From: CAYMSF01 sp964392985
GTDB taxonomy: Bacteria; Verrucomicrobiota; Lentisphaeria; Victivallales; Victivallaceae
Assembly (NCBI GenBank): GCA_964392985.1
Contig: CAYMSF010000015.1
Coordinates: 1-64,000 of the forward strand
Direction of reading: 5' to 3'
DNA length: 64,000 nucleotides
The notes beneath the pieces were generated by a model. That model searched no databases. It was not told the origin of the DNA and saw nothing but the letters and a program-made list of their open reading frames with translations. Within the stretch, counting starts at the first letter, position 1, and every line of letters begins with the position of its first letter. Made by a program: the position numbers and the translations under genes. Shown in pieces: positions 1-8,379 of the stretch.

Positions 1-99
1 CGATATTAGTTCTTTAATGCAATGAATGAAATTGGCGGCTTCCTCCGGCGCGCCTTCCGGCACCAGATGGACAACATCCGCAAACTCCAGTATCTGCAC
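1..99 (-). other. possible coding fragment running off the left edge
   Basis: The minus strand is open from position 99 to the window edge (33 codons), directly after a TAG at 100-102. The local base composition is more GC-rich and codon-like than the A+T-rich sequence to its right. The translation contains the stretch ADVVHLVPEGAPEEAAN, which looks like the end of a globular enzyme, but I do not recognise the family. The first in-frame codon is GTG with no ribosome binding site. It may be a decayed gene or a chance open frame, and the sequence beyond the edge would decide. Confidence 0.2.
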
Positions 100-487
100 C
101 TATTGATAATATAATTTCCAGTGCGGCTTCATAGAAATATGTTCCTGGGTCAGCAGAATATTGTAAGCTGACAAATAGTTCACACAAGTCATTTCGATTT
201 TTTATGTGACATTTTTGTTAACCATTTATAAAAGTTTTTGAGCTGATGGATAGAAAGACTATGGTACTAATGGTGTAACAGTTTGCATATAAAAAACCGG
301 CAATTTGCGCGAATTTTCCTGTATTACCGCCATGTTCCAATTTCATTACTTGTCTCATATTCAATTTGAAAGGTCATTATCAAAAACTGTAAATAGAAAG
401 ATACTGTTTTTTGTGAAAAAATCAATCATAATGAACAGATATTTACACGCTATAAGACTAAAATTTAAAGCAAAAAAACATTTTACC

Positions 488-514
488 ATGAAGAGCATGA
501 GGGGCATGAAGGTT
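488..514. repeat. three-unit 9-bp tandem repeat
   Basis: Three adjacent 9-base units read atgaagagc, atgaggggc and atgaaggtt. They keep the reading frame and differ at one to three positions. Function unknown. The array lies in noncoding sequence just left of the dispersed repeat at 531-560. Confidence 0.5.
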
Positions 515-530
515 TAAAACCGGGGAATAG

Positions 531-560
531 AACCGGCAAACAGGGGGGTCAAAAGCCAAA
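531..560. repeat. dispersed repeat copy 1 (pairs with 4875-4902)
   Basis: A 30-base stretch, aaccggcaaacagggg followed by ggtcaaaagccaaa, recurs at 4875-4902 with only a two-base (gg) difference. Weaker similarity continues on both sides (gaata to the left, tgttc to the right). This copy lies just downstream of the esterase gene. It may be part of an interspersed intergenic repeat family. Confidence 0.6.
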
Positions 561-602
561 TAATGATTGTTCGTTTCCATTTATTTCTTCGAACGACCAG
601 GC

Positions 603-1646
603 TCAGCGGCGCGGCTTGTCCGCATCCTCTGGAGCGTTTTGCTGGGCATTTTTGTTGTCGGAGATGGCGTGTGCCTTGAAGAAATCCCATATGATGTCGG
701 TTGCCTTGAGCGTTGCGATTTTCTCCCCTGCAAATTGGACGGGAAGCAACGATTTTCCACCCGGCCAATGGTGTCCGTGTCCATCAAAGGTGTAAAGCAC
801 GACATACGGTGGCTTTCCCGGAACCCCGTAAGCGATTCCTCTAGCTCCATTCTTATCATAAACAACGCGCCCATTATCTGGACAACCGTGCATCTTGACC
901 CACGTGTCAATCATTGCTTGAGTCGCTGGCTTTGTGCCAAAGTATTTCTTGCCGATGTGTATTGGACCACCCCCCTGGGGATTCAAAGGGTCGGCCGTAC
1001 CCGTCATGTAAAGTAGTGGAACGGCGCGTTGCGAGTCGTAATCGGTCATCCAGTCTACACCTGCAAAAGGAGCTACGGCGGCAAAGGTCAGCGACAATTC
1101 CCGTGCAACACGAAACGTCATCGAGGCACCGTTGGAGAAACCAGTGGCATAAATCCGGCGCTCGTCAACGCTGAAACGGGTTTTCAGGTCGGCAAGCATT
1201 GCCAAAACAAACTCGGTATCTGGCACCTGACGCGTGACAGCAACGATGGTGCCTCTCTGAGAACCGTCATTCCATGTTTGTGGATTTTTCAGGAAGTTGC
1301 CGGGACGGGACGGGTCCGGTGGCGTTCCTTCAGGGAAAAGCGCCAGAAAGCCTTCCTTGTCGGCCTTCTCATTCCAACTCGTCTCCCACATGGCATTCTG
1401 TGCGGTTCCGCCTCCGCCGTGGAACATAACGACAACAGGCCACTTTTTCGAACGGTCGTAGAATTTCGGGATATAGACAAGATAATGTCGCTGGACATCC
1501 TTCACCGTTATCGTAAAGTTACGCCCACCCAAAACCGGGATCTTCTCCTTTGCGCTATCTTGTGCATGGATCAACAAATCCGCATTTCCAAAAAAGAAGA
1601 GAGTAATCAAGCTTGAAATGACGCATCTACCTACTGTTGTTTTCAT
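603..1646 (-). CDS. secreted alpha/beta-hydrolase, LpqC / PHB-depolymerase-type esterase
   Basis: An exported esterase of the poly(3-hydroxybutyrate) depolymerase/feruloyl esterase group, expected to cleave ester bonds in polymers or plant material. From the chosen start, residues 1-29 form a signal peptide (MKTTVGR followed by a hydrophobic stretch). A conserved VVMFHGGGG oxyanion segment follows at about residue 72. The nucleophile motif GFSNG has its serine near residue 171, and HGHHWPGG near residue 290 supplies the likely catalytic histidine. The start at 1646 is preferred over the in-frame ATG at 1706 because AGAAGGA lies six bases upstream and the signal peptide then begins correctly. 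It stands alone, and the true substrate cannot be told from the sequence. Confidence 0.85.
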   Translation of the reverse strand: MKTTVGRCVISSLITLFFFGNADLLIHAQDSAKEKIPVLGGRNFTITVKDVQRHYLVYIPKFYDRSKKWPVVVMFHGGGGTAQNAMWETSWNEKADKEGFLALFPEGTPPDPSRPGNFLKNPQTWNDGSQRGTIVAVTRQVPDTEFVLAMLADLKTRFSVDERRIYATGFSNGASMTFRVARELSLTFAAVAPFAGVDWMTDYDSQRAVPLLYMTGTADPLNPQGGGPIHIGKKYFGTKPATQAMIDTWVKMHGCPDNGRVVYDKNGARGIAYGVPGKPPYVVLYTFDGHGHHWPGGKSLLPVQFAGEKIATLKATDIIWDFFKAHAISDNKNAQQNAPEDADKPRR

Positions 1647-1737
1647 TGGTATTCCTTCTGACGCCCGACGTATTTTCACTGGCTGGTGTGGAGCGAAATG
1701 GAACACCAGTCCGAGTGCAAAGAAATTGTTCGGCTAT

Positions 1738-2136
1738 TCAAATCTTGTAGTACTGTTTGAATTCTGCCGATGGTTCCCGGTTGGAGTAGATGTATAATGT
1801 AATACCATTCGGATCAAGAATGGCGAAGCCGCGGTCACCCCACGGGTGGTCGTCCAGCGGCATGACGGGGCTGATGCCGGCCGCCGCCAGTCGCGCGTGT
1901 TCCGAATCCACATCATCCACGGAAAAGTTGTACATTAGACCTGCAGGATTGCAGGCTGGCAGCCCTGATTCCTGCCGGGCAATAAACTGCAACTCAGATG
2001 TTTTCTTGCCAAACTGAAGATTCACATACCAACCGCAGTCAAACGTGACTACGGCTCCGAAATGTTTGACGTAGAAATCGCGTGATTCCGCGACCTTTTC
2101 TGTAGTTATGCATGCTGATAGTGTATTTGCGATCAT
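1738..2136 (-). CDS. VOC (glyoxalase/bleomycin-resistance) family protein
   Basis: A 132-residue protein of the vicinal-oxygen-chelate fold. It shows the family's usual progression: an early SRDFYVKHFG helix, a central DDVDSEHARLAAAG helix, and a WGDRGFAILDPNG end motif typical of single-domain VOC proteins. Such proteins bind a metal or small molecule and act as lyases, isomerases or dioxygenases, or in antibiotic resistance. The precise reaction is not visible. It lies 11 bases downstream of the DUF1801 gene on the same strand, so the two are probably co-transcribed. Confidence 0.85.
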   Translation of the reverse strand: MIANTLSACITTEKVAESRDFYVKHFGAVVTFDCGWYVNLQFGKKTSELQFIARQESGLPACNPAGLMYNFSVDDVDSEHARLAAAGISPVMPLDDHPWGDRGFAILDPNGITLYIYSNREPSAEFKQYYKI

Positions 2137-2147
2137 TAATTTATCTC

Positions 2148-2543
2148 CTACAGTAGATTGTATGATTGTTCAATGAATGAGTCCACGTGCTTCTCTTCCA
2201 AATCGTTTAAGGAATAAATCTTGATATGCCGCATTGTGTGACCTTTTCCTTCGAGAACACGGTACGGATCATTGAGTTCTGCTCCCCGGTCAAATATGAC
2301 GGAAATGTATTTTTTATACGGCATTATCCCAATAAACGCTCGATCACCTTTTAGATAGCAAAGGGCATTCCATTTCATCTCTTCCCGAATATCTCCAGAT
2401 AGTTGGAGCACTTTCTTGGTCAAATATGCGACAATAGGCTTTTCACATTCGCTCAGACCCATTAGAAATTCAATAACTTTTTGTTTTGGCTTCATACTCT
2501 CTTTACGCCGAACGACACAAATCAGCTGTGCCATTTTAGACAT
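2148..2543 (-). CDS. DUF1801 domain protein
   Basis: A small DUF1801 (YdhG-like) protein of 131 residues. The recognisable core is EEMKWNALCYLKGDRAF followed by a GIMPYKKYISVIF strand and the RGAEL segment, and it ends with a short helical tail. Family members are usually cytoplasmic and of unknown biochemical role. The N-terminal 16 residues are poorly conserved in character, so translation may instead begin at the ATG at 2495 (MKPKQK). Neither start has a convincing ribosome binding site. It probably forms an operon with the VOC gene immediately downstream. Confidence 0.75.
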   Translation of the reverse strand: MSKMAQLICVVRRKESMKPKQKVIEFLMGLSECEKPIVAYLTKKVLQLSGDIREEMKWNALCYLKGDRAFIGIMPYKKYISVIFDRGAELNDPYRVLEGKGHTMRHIKIYSLNDLEEKHVDSFIEQSYNLL

Positions 2544-2777
2544 CGGCTGTATTTGCCTTGTTAAATTCTATCTATCGGGGTCGCTATCCGGTATGAACAC
2601 ATTTTTTTAATAAATCGTACATAATCAACCGGGTATTATCTAAAAACATGCTGTTAAATCAATTTTATCTGTAAAAAAATGAATTTAACCACTTTTCGCT
2701 TTCATCAACAGCTTTACTTAACTTAAAATATGCCTCGCGTTGACGGGAAATGCAAATTAATATTGGCCATATTTTTC
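2544..2777. other. intergenic, A+T-rich, nothing recognised
   Basis: This part of the 395-base gap between the DUF1801 gene and the GDYXXLXY gene presumably contains the DUF1801 promoter on the minus strand, but I cannot point to convincing -35/-10 boxes. The rest of the gap is the inverted-repeat element at 2778-2923. Confidence 0.4.
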
Positions 2778-2923
2778 ACCACTAAACTTACATTAACTAA
2801 ACACTAACTGGAATTTGTTTAAAGAAATTTAATAACATTTTCTGCTGTGAATAATTTTTACCGGTAAGGTGAAAATTATTCATGGCATGATTGGTTAGTG
2901 TTTAGTTAGTGTCCGTTAGTGGT
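2778..2923. repeat. 146-bp inverted-repeat element (MITE/REP-like)
   Basis: The ends (2778-2808 and 2894-2923) are imperfect inverted repeats of about 30 bases. The inner 14 bases (aactaaacactaac / gttagtgtttagtt) and outer 8 bases (accactaa / ttagtggt) pair perfectly. Between them sits a second hairpin at 2848-2882 with 11-base arms, tgaataatttt / aaaattattca. There is no ORF inside. The organisation resembles a small non-autonomous element or a large palindromic repeat. It ends 15 bases before the stop of the GDYXXLXY gene. Confidence 0.6.
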
Positions 2924-2938
2924 CAGATCCTGATTTTA

Positions 2939-3520
2939 TTATTTTTTATCTCCGCTTTTTTGCAGTGAGAGAATGTATTTTTTAATAGGCATATTGTTGA
3001 CCAGGATATCTTCAATTACCGCCGTAGCATTGTGAACCCGTAATTTTATCACACAGGAGTCTTTGCGTTTCAGCAATGCCTCACGAACAACCCGCTCCGC
3101 CTCCGGCGCCAGTTTTTCGTTCATAAAGAACTGGTTGAACGGTATCAGCAGGTAAGCTTTGTTCTTGTCCTGATAGGAAAACTTGACTTTTACATAGTCT
3201 CCGTTTTCCGGAACATTTCTGCTGAGGTTGTCAAGATAAGCGAATCCATCCTTATCGTTTGCTATTGAGGCATATACTGCTTCATTGGATTTGAAATCCA
3301 GCTTTGTATCCGGTGATACCGGCACATAGTTTTTTTCAATCTGTATATTCACATATCTGCCGCGGAAATAGTCATAGGGGTCCACCGGAGCGGCTTTGAA
3401 GATATAGATTCTGCCCTTGTTCAATACTTCCTCGCCCTTGCGGATCATGAACGCAGGCACTGCCAGCATCGCGGCAATCACGATTACGAAAAGAGTGATT
3501 CTCATTACTTTGTAATTCAT
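2939..3520 (-). CDS. GDYXXLXY-family membrane-anchored protein
   Basis: A 193-residue protein with one N-terminal membrane helix (about residues 6-24) and an extracytoplasmic domain. The family motif appears as DPYDYFRGRYVNI near residue 50, with GDY of the consensus replaced by YDYFRGRY. The start at 3520 is fixed by AAGGAGGT six bases upstream and by the ATGA overlap with the stop of the DUF2157 gene, so the longer frame to 3619 is wrong. GDYXXLXY proteins typically follow DUF2157/DUF4401 membrane proteins, as here. Translational coupling suggests they form a complex. Molecular function is unknown for the family. Confidence 0.85.
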   Translation of the reverse strand: MNYKVMRITLFVIVIAAMLAVPAFMIRKGEEVLNKGRIYIFKAAPVDPYDYFRGRYVNIQIEKNYVPVSPDTKLDFKSNEAVYASIANDKDGFAYLDNLSRNVPENGDYVKVKFSYQDKNKAYLLIPFNQFFMNEKLAPEAERVVREALLKRKDSCVIKLRVHNATAVIEDILVNNMPIKKYILSLQKSGDKK

Positions 3521-4851
3521 ATTCCGACCTCCTTTTGCGCTTTTTCCGCCTTGCGGAATCTTTTTGCGGCGATGATGTTGACTATTAGAAACATTACGCC
3601 AAGTAGAATAAAAAGGCATCCGCGTAACAGGATATCCAAGCCTGAATCAACAAAGCGCAGAAATAAAAGCAGTGAAAGCAGAAACATTCCCGCATTGATT
3701 TTGAACAATTCGATTTTTTTGAATCCGTAATGCATGAAGAAGATGCCGCCCAGCAGCAGATAAAGATTGAACACATAACCGCCAGCGACAGGAAGTATCA
3801 TCATGGGGATTAATACCAGGAGTGGCAGCATCGCCGGAATGAGTTCAGCTTCATTCCGCCACCGTTTATGTAACAGCCGCAGCCAGACCGCAGCCAGAAT
3901 GGCGATGATTGCCCAGCCACAGTACTCATTATATATGGTATTTCCACGGTAATAATATGAGTTCTGATGGCTCCAGAAGTCGGAAAAGGAAGCGATTGCC
4001 GAGTAAATCGTAATACCGATAACTCCTGCTGACAGCGGCGGATTGCCCCAGAAGCCGACTCCGCCGGAACGGCGCAATATGCCGACCAGGAACAGCACGG
4101 CAACCATTAACGCCCAGTATATCTTGACTTGAAAATCATTACATCCGGACATTGCATATATGCTGTTCAGCAAGGCAAAAATAGTGATGATCCAGCAGAG
4201 TAAAGAGCTTTTCAATCCGTATGGCGCTTTGCGGAAATTAACAATCAGCCACCATAGTGGCAGCGCTAGAAACAAGGCAAAGAAATAAATATCAATATTT
4301 ACTTCATGAGAATCGGACACAATCAACCGGTTGAAATTCCAGACCGTCAGCGCGAATGCATAGACCAGAAACGTTCCGGGGCTGTTGAAGATGTAGATCA
4401 GCAGGAAAAACAGCAGCATCCAGACGAAAAGGAAATCTTTGAGCGTGCCGCCAAGCTGGTAAGTCTGGGAAATCATGGAAATTGCCGCCGCTGAAGTCAG
4501 CGTGACGAGAATCGCTGAACTTTCACGCCAGGCAGAGCTTTTGTCTTTTTGCAACGTGTAAACGCCGAACACGGCCGCCATGAGCAGCGGGAGAAACGCC
4601 ATTCCCGCTCTGATATGGCGCGGAATATCATCCCAGTTATAAGCGATTATCAGGATGATGCCGGCGCCGATCAGCGTAGCGCTCAGGATACCGAAAAATA
4701 AAATCACCAGTTGCTGGAAATTAGTTTTCGGCGGCATAATCGCCTGATAGTATTTGTGGAGTGAGTCCGCACTTTCCGGATTGATGATGCCTTTATCTTT
4801 AAGAACTGGCAGTTCACCGAGAAGCCATTCAATCTTTTTTCTGTCGCTCAT
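3517..4851 (-). CDS. DUF2157 multi-spanning membrane protein
   Basis: An integral inner-membrane protein of about 444 residues. An N-terminal cytoplasmic part (DRKKIEWLLGELPVL...) matches the DUF2157 entry domain and is followed by roughly a dozen hydrophobic segments from residue 45 to the end. The start at 4851 puts AGGAG eight to nine bases upstream. The alternative ATG at 4857 would leave only three bases. Its last codons overlap the start of the GDYXXLXY gene by four bases. It follows ligA in the same direction across the dispersed repeat at 4875-4902. Function unknown; the pairing suggests an envelope role. Confidence 0.85.
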   Translation of the reverse strand: MSDRKKIEWLLGELPVLKDKGIINPESADSLHKYYQAIMPPKTNFQQLVILFFGILSATLIGAGIILIIAYNWDDIPRHIRAGMAFLPLLMAAVFGVYTLQKDKSSAWRESSAILVTLTSAAAISMISQTYQLGGTLKDFLFVWMLLFFLLIYIFNSPGTFLVYAFALTVWNFNRLIVSDSHEVNIDIYFFALFLALPLWWLIVNFRKAPYGLKSSLLCWIITIFALLNSIYAMSGCNDFQVKIYWALMVAVLFLVGILRRSGGVGFWGNPPLSAGVIGITIYSAIASFSDFWSHQNSYYYRGNTIYNEYCGWAIIAILAAVWLRLLHKRWRNEAELIPAMLPLLVLIPMMILPVAGGYVFNLYLLLGGIFFMHYGFKKIELFKINAGMFLLSLLLFLRFVDSGLDILLRGCLFILLGVMFLIVNIIAAKRFRKAEKAQKEVGI

Positions 4852-4874
4852 AAACATCTTCTCCTGAATAATTT

Positions 4875-4902
4875 AACCGGCAAACAGGGGTCAAAAGCCA
4901 AA
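4875..4902. repeat. dispersed repeat copy 2 (pairs with 531-560)
   Basis: The 28 bases match 531-560 apart from two missing g residues. This copy covers the stop codon and last codons of ligA (4891 onward), so part of the repeat is coding here. It also occupies the spacer between ligA and the DUF2157 gene. Confidence 0.6.
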
Positions 4903-6831
4903 GGACGGCTGTTCTTTTTCAACTGTTACCGGGGGATTGGCTGAGGGTGTTATTACAGTAACGCTGTCTGGGGGCGGTGGTGGTATGGGGTCACCCATAG
5001 CATTCCATTCCTCAAGATTAACAATTTTGATATTAAGTTTTCTGGCTTTATCGAGTTTGCCTCCCTTGGCGGCGGGGTCTTCGGCGACAAGTATTGAAAG
5101 ATCTCTGGTTACAGAATCAACCGGGGCATAACCTTTTTCCCGGGCAATCTTCTCGTAATAATCTCTGGGTTCCGGCATTTTTCCAGTAAAGCAAATTTTG
5201 GGGAGATTGCCGGAGTCAGATTCTTTGGTGTGTTTGATTTCGACGCATTCCAGAAGTTCATCAAGTATGGCTGATTGCGCTTCAAGTTCGCGTTGCAAAG
5301 CCCCGGCGCGTTCCGGGCCGATACCGTTGATGGTGGAAAGCACTTCGACTGAAATGGTGCGCAATTCGTTCAAAGAATAACTGGTCAGGATACTTTTAGC
5401 GACATTTGCACCGATATTTGGAATATTCAGTGCCGCGAGGAGTTGATAATCATTGACAGTTCTGGCATTGTTAATTTCACTGTATAAATTATTGGCTGAT
5501 TTTTCTTTGAAGCCGTCAAGTTTCAGAATATCAGACAATTGCAGTGAAAAGATATCTTTCAGCGAACGGACATTGAGTTGTTGCATCATTTTACGGATAT
5601 TGGGTTCGCCAAGACGTTCGATGCCGATATTTTTCACTGCCGCAGCCAGACGCTGCAATCTGGTTTCGAAACATTCCGGATTCAAACAACAGAGTTCCGG
5701 TCCGCGTCGGGATAATTCATGGTTACAGGAGGGACAGTTGGTAATAATGGCGGAATGGCGTTCTATTCCCGGTGCGGCATGGACGATATACGGAATCACA
5801 TCCCCTGCCCTTTCCACCGTGACAGTGTCGCCGGTATGGATGTCGCGGTCAATAATATTCTGAACATTGTGCAAACTGGCATGACGGATGGTAATTCCGC
5901 CGATTTCGACGGGTTCAATTACGGCAACGGGGGTAAGGCAGTTTTTGCCGAAACTCCATTGCACGTCAACTAATTTGCTTTCCCGGCGAATACCGCTGAA
6001 TTTGAATGCAATCTGCCCGCGGGGATGATGGGCGGTATTGCCGAGCGACTCGCTGTAATCATGATCGGCAAATTTAATAACGATACCATCGGTGGGATAT
6101 GGCAATGATTCAATTCCGGCAACAATCCCCGGCCATTCTGCCGCCAATTCTATAAACGGTACTCTGCTGGAGAACAGTTCATAATCAACCAGGGTTAACT
6201 TCGCATGCTGTTTCACCATATCGCTGATATCTTTGAGTCCCATGATGCCGGCAACGGCATTTCTGGAGTTTTTATATCGGCCGCCGCCTTTTTTTTCAAT
6301 ATGGGAATAGATTTTGATAAAATCATCGTCACGAATAACTATTTCGCCGCGAACGGGACGGTCAAGTTTGCCGGTATATTTATTCGTTTCCAGTTCCAGC
6401 AACGGGATTTTATCGGAAATGTCCTCGCCTTCAGTACCATCGCCACGGGTGGCAAGTACACCATCAGCATAATTTGTTGAAATCCCGTCATACTTGGGTT
6501 GAACCAATAACATTTCATCTGGTGTTCGAATATATTTTTTCGCCCAGTTGATAACCTCGTCAATGGAATATGCCTTGTCCAATGAAAGCATCGGTTTGGC
6601 ATGGGTTACTTTGCCGGTACCGGCAACTGCTGGAGTATTAATCTGTTCCAACAGGCGGTGTTGAGGATTTATTTTTTGCAGAGCGCGGATTAATTCGTCA
6701 TAACGTTCGTCCGAAATTACTGCCGCGTTATCATCCCAATAGCGCTGATTATGGTATGTAATAATTTCTTCGAGTTGCTGTTCATTCAATTTGCCGGCAT
6801 CAAAGTCCAGCATTAAGTTACCGCCATCCAT
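4891..6831 (-). CDS. ligA: NAD-dependent DNA ligase (divergent LigA)
   Basis: Seals nicks in DNA using NAD+. Domain order: Ia helix (HNQRYWDD...SDERYDEL, residues 27-45), adenylation site QPKYDGIS with lysine at about 113, ATRGDGTEGED at 127-137, DGIVIKF near 250, OB fold, four-cysteine zinc finger (cysteines near 366, 369, 382 and 387), helix-hairpin-helix region, and a BRCT domain from about 555. It ends with an unusual proline-rich tail (PIPPPPPDS...). At 646 residues it is slightly short for the family. The adenylation motif differs from the usual KIDG/KLDG, so it is a divergent member, and a second canonical ligase elsewhere cannot be excluded. An alternative start is the ATG at 6813. 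Confidence 0.9.
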   Translation of the reverse strand: MDGGNLMLDFDAGKLNEQQLEEIITYHNQRYWDDNAAVISDERYDELIRALQKINPQHRLLEQINTPAVAGTGKVTHAKPMLSLDKAYSIDEVINWAKKYIRTPDEMLLVQPKYDGISTNYADGVLATRGDGTEGEDISDKIPLLELETNKYTGKLDRPVRGEIVIRDDDFIKIYSHIEKKGGGRYKNSRNAVAGIMGLKDISDMVKQHAKLTLVDYELFSSRVPFIELAAEWPGIVAGIESLPYPTDGIVIKFADHDYSESLGNTAHHPRGQIAFKFSGIRRESKLVDVQWSFGKNCLTPVAVIEPVEIGGITIRHASLHNVQNIIDRDIHTGDTVTVERAGDVIPYIVHAAPGIERHSAIITNCPSCNHELSRRGPELCCLNPECFETRLQRLAAAVKNIGIERLGEPNIRKMMQQLNVRSLKDIFSLQLSDILKLDGFKEKSANNLYSEINNARTVNDYQLLAALNIPNIGANVAKSILTSYSLNELRTISVEVLSTINGIGPERAGALQRELEAQSAILDELLECVEIKHTKESDSGNLPKICFTGKMPEPRDYYEKIAREKGYAPVDSVTRDLSILVAEDPAAKGGKLDKARKLNIKIVNLEEWNAMGDPIPPPPPDSVTVITPSANPPVTVEKEQPSFGF

Positions 6832-6851
6832 AATATATCCCCGCGAAACAT

Positions 6852-7034
6852 CTATTTACGGTCTTTCATATACAACAAGAGTGCCAGAATCGTTCCCGGC
6901 AACCAGCCGAATAAAGTAAACAGCAACACCAAGGAGATTGCGCCGCAGCCTTTATCGTAAACCGCCAAGGGCGGAAACAAGAGGCAGAGTATTATGCGCA
7001 ATACCATATCGCTATCAATATCAGACTTTCCCAT
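6852..7034 (-). CDS. Pmp3/YqaE family small membrane protein
   Basis: A 60-residue proteolipid of the UPF0057 family. It has two hydrophobic helices (about residues 10-25 and 31-54) joined by a short loop, with the family signatures LLFPPLAVYDKGCG and LFGWLPGTILALL. Such proteins sit in the inner membrane and are often linked to salt or envelope stress and membrane potential. It lies 20 bases upstream of ligA on the same strand. The ribosome binding site (GATAGAG) is weak. Assignment rests on size, topology and motif. Confidence 0.8.
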   Translation of the reverse strand: MGKSDIDSDMVLRIILCLLFPPLAVYDKGCGAISLVLLFTLFGWLPGTILALLLYMKDRK

Positions 7035-7129
7035 AATTTATACTCTATCAGGTTTACTTTAAACTCTTCAACAGAAAAATAATTATTCCGGCCGATAAAT
7101 CAAGTCAAGATAATAATAAATCTTAATGA

Positions 7130-8092
7130 TTATTTAAAATCACCAAATAAGTCCGGAGTATATGAAACCGGCCGGGCAATGGGCTCTTCGGGCGGAGTTA
7201 CAGAAAAAAGATCGGTTTCGCGGGTTGAATCGGGTATATCTTTGAGAATGGTACGCAATTCCAATTGTTCACAGATATCTGCAATCTTGCGCCAATCCGG
7301 CGGCAGTTTCTTCAGGTCTTGTAAAGATTGCCAACTTTTTTCCGGGACGATTGTTTTTAAAGTAATCAGTTTAATATTTTTCTTGAGGGTTTCCGCGCAT
7401 TCAACGAGCTTATTTTTTACTTTTTCATTTTCAATAATCCCGGGACTTTCCAGCATTTTTTCAATTGAACCATGTTGCTTTAATAATGCGGCAGCGGTTT
7501 TAGCGCCAATACCGGGGACGCCGGGAATGTTATCAGAACTATCACCAAGCATTGCCAGATAGTCAACAATTTGTGATGGTTTTACTCCGAATTTTTCCTG
7601 AATTTCGTCAACGCCGCGGGATTCGAATCCGCCATTATTACGGTCATGGGTCAAAATCGTAACTCTTTTTGACACTATCTGGCTGAGATCTTTGTCGCCA
7701 CTGATAATTGTTACCGGATTGGGCTGAAATTCATCGGCCATCGCGGCAATCAAATCATCCGCCTCATAACCTTCCTGACTGAATATTTTCCAGCCGAAAG
7801 CAGTGGCAAGTTCTTTAATATGTGGAACCTGTGAACGCAAGTCATCCGGCATCGGCGGGCGATTAGCCTTGTACGCCGGCGCAATTTCCAGACGGAATGC
7901 CGGTTTACCGACATCAAAAAGGAATGCCCCGTATGGCGTATTATGGTCACTGTGCAATTTTAATAAGAATTTGGCCATGACAAAGACCGCGTTCGTCGCC
8001 TGACCTTTACTGTTGGTCAAGTTCCGGACGGCAAAAAAACCGCGGTATATTTGAGCATAAGCATCAACCAGGATAATTGTATCGTTTGTCAT
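7130..8092 (-). CDS. 5'-3' exonuclease (FEN family, PolA N-terminal-like)
   Basis: A free-standing 5' nuclease of 320 residues, equivalent to the N-terminal domain of DNA polymerase I, that removes RNA primers and flaps. Visible metal-binding features are the N-terminal IILVDAYAQIYRGFF, GYEADDLIAAMA near residue 115, ISGDKDLSQIV near 140, and the helix-hairpin-helix GDSSDNIPGVPGIGAKTAAALL near 185-207. The ATG at 8092 is taken as start; one codon upstream is a TTG in frame. It is followed by the Pmp3-like gene and ligA, a sensible grouping for Okazaki-fragment or repair processing. The last 30 residues are a poorly conserved tail. Confidence 0.9.
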   Translation of the reverse strand: MTNDTIILVDAYAQIYRGFFAVRNLTNSKGQATNAVFVMAKFLLKLHSDHNTPYGAFLFDVGKPAFRLEIAPAYKANRPPMPDDLRSQVPHIKELATAFGWKIFSQEGYEADDLIAAMADEFQPNPVTIISGDKDLSQIVSKRVTILTHDRNNGGFESRGVDEIQEKFGVKPSQIVDYLAMLGDSSDNIPGVPGIGAKTAAALLKQHGSIEKMLESPGIIENEKVKNKLVECAETLKKNIKLITLKTIVPEKSWQSLQDLKKLPPDWRKIADICEQLELRTILKDIPDSTRETDLFSVTPPEEPIARPVSYTPDLFGDFK

Positions 8093-8205
8093 CAATCGTT
8101 ACTTTCTGATGTTGTTTTTTGATAAGTCTTGACAATATGCAATACTCTAAAGCAATAATGGAGTAAAACAAATATGCGGATGGAATTTATGGAGGATTTA
8201 TTTAG

Positions 8206-8305
8206 AGAAGTTTAAGGTTTAGGCTTCCAAGTGTTTTAGAGGAGTAATTATGAAGAGGAGAAAATTGCGTATAGGAACTTAAAAGTCCTAAACCCTAAAA
8301 CTTCT
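8206..8305. repeat. 100-bp imperfect palindrome
   Basis: Arms 8206-8223 (agaagtttaaggtttagg) and 8287-8305 (cctaaaccctaaaacttct) pair over 18 bases with one bulge. Weaker pairing continues inward to about 8240 and 8271. The structure leaves a loop of about 30 bases containing AGAGGAG and an ATG. It may be a small non-autonomous element or a structured transcript end. Confidence 0.5.
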
Positions 8306-8352
8306 ACCCTTATTATAGCTGATATAAGATGAAAAAACAAGAGCAAACCCAA

Positions 8353-8379
8353 AAAAAAGCAGTTTATTTTTGCTTTTTT
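8353..8379. terminator. bidirectional terminator-like hairpin
   Basis: Stem aaaaaagca / tgctttttt with a nine-base loop and runs of A and T on either side, so it could act on either strand. It lies downstream of the leftward glycoside hydrolase gene, which is the transcript it most likely ends. Confidence 0.5.

Larger units (their letters stand above)
100..602. other. intergenic region, A+T-rich, with two short repeats
   Basis: About 500 bases without a convincing gene. A 70-codon rightward frame (305-517) exists but has no ribosome binding site, a biased composition, and runs into the small tandem repeat at 488-514, so I do not call it. The region holds that tandem repeat and one copy of a dispersed repeat (531-560), both listed separately. 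Confidence 0.5.

Noticed and set aside
305..517. 70-codon rightward open frame
   Set aside because: No ribosome binding site, biased composition, and it runs through the tandem repeat.
3523..3619. Longer N-terminus of the GDYXXLXY protein
   Set aside because: It overlaps the DUF2157 gene by about 100 bases while a perfect ribosome binding site and ATGA overlap support the start at 3520.
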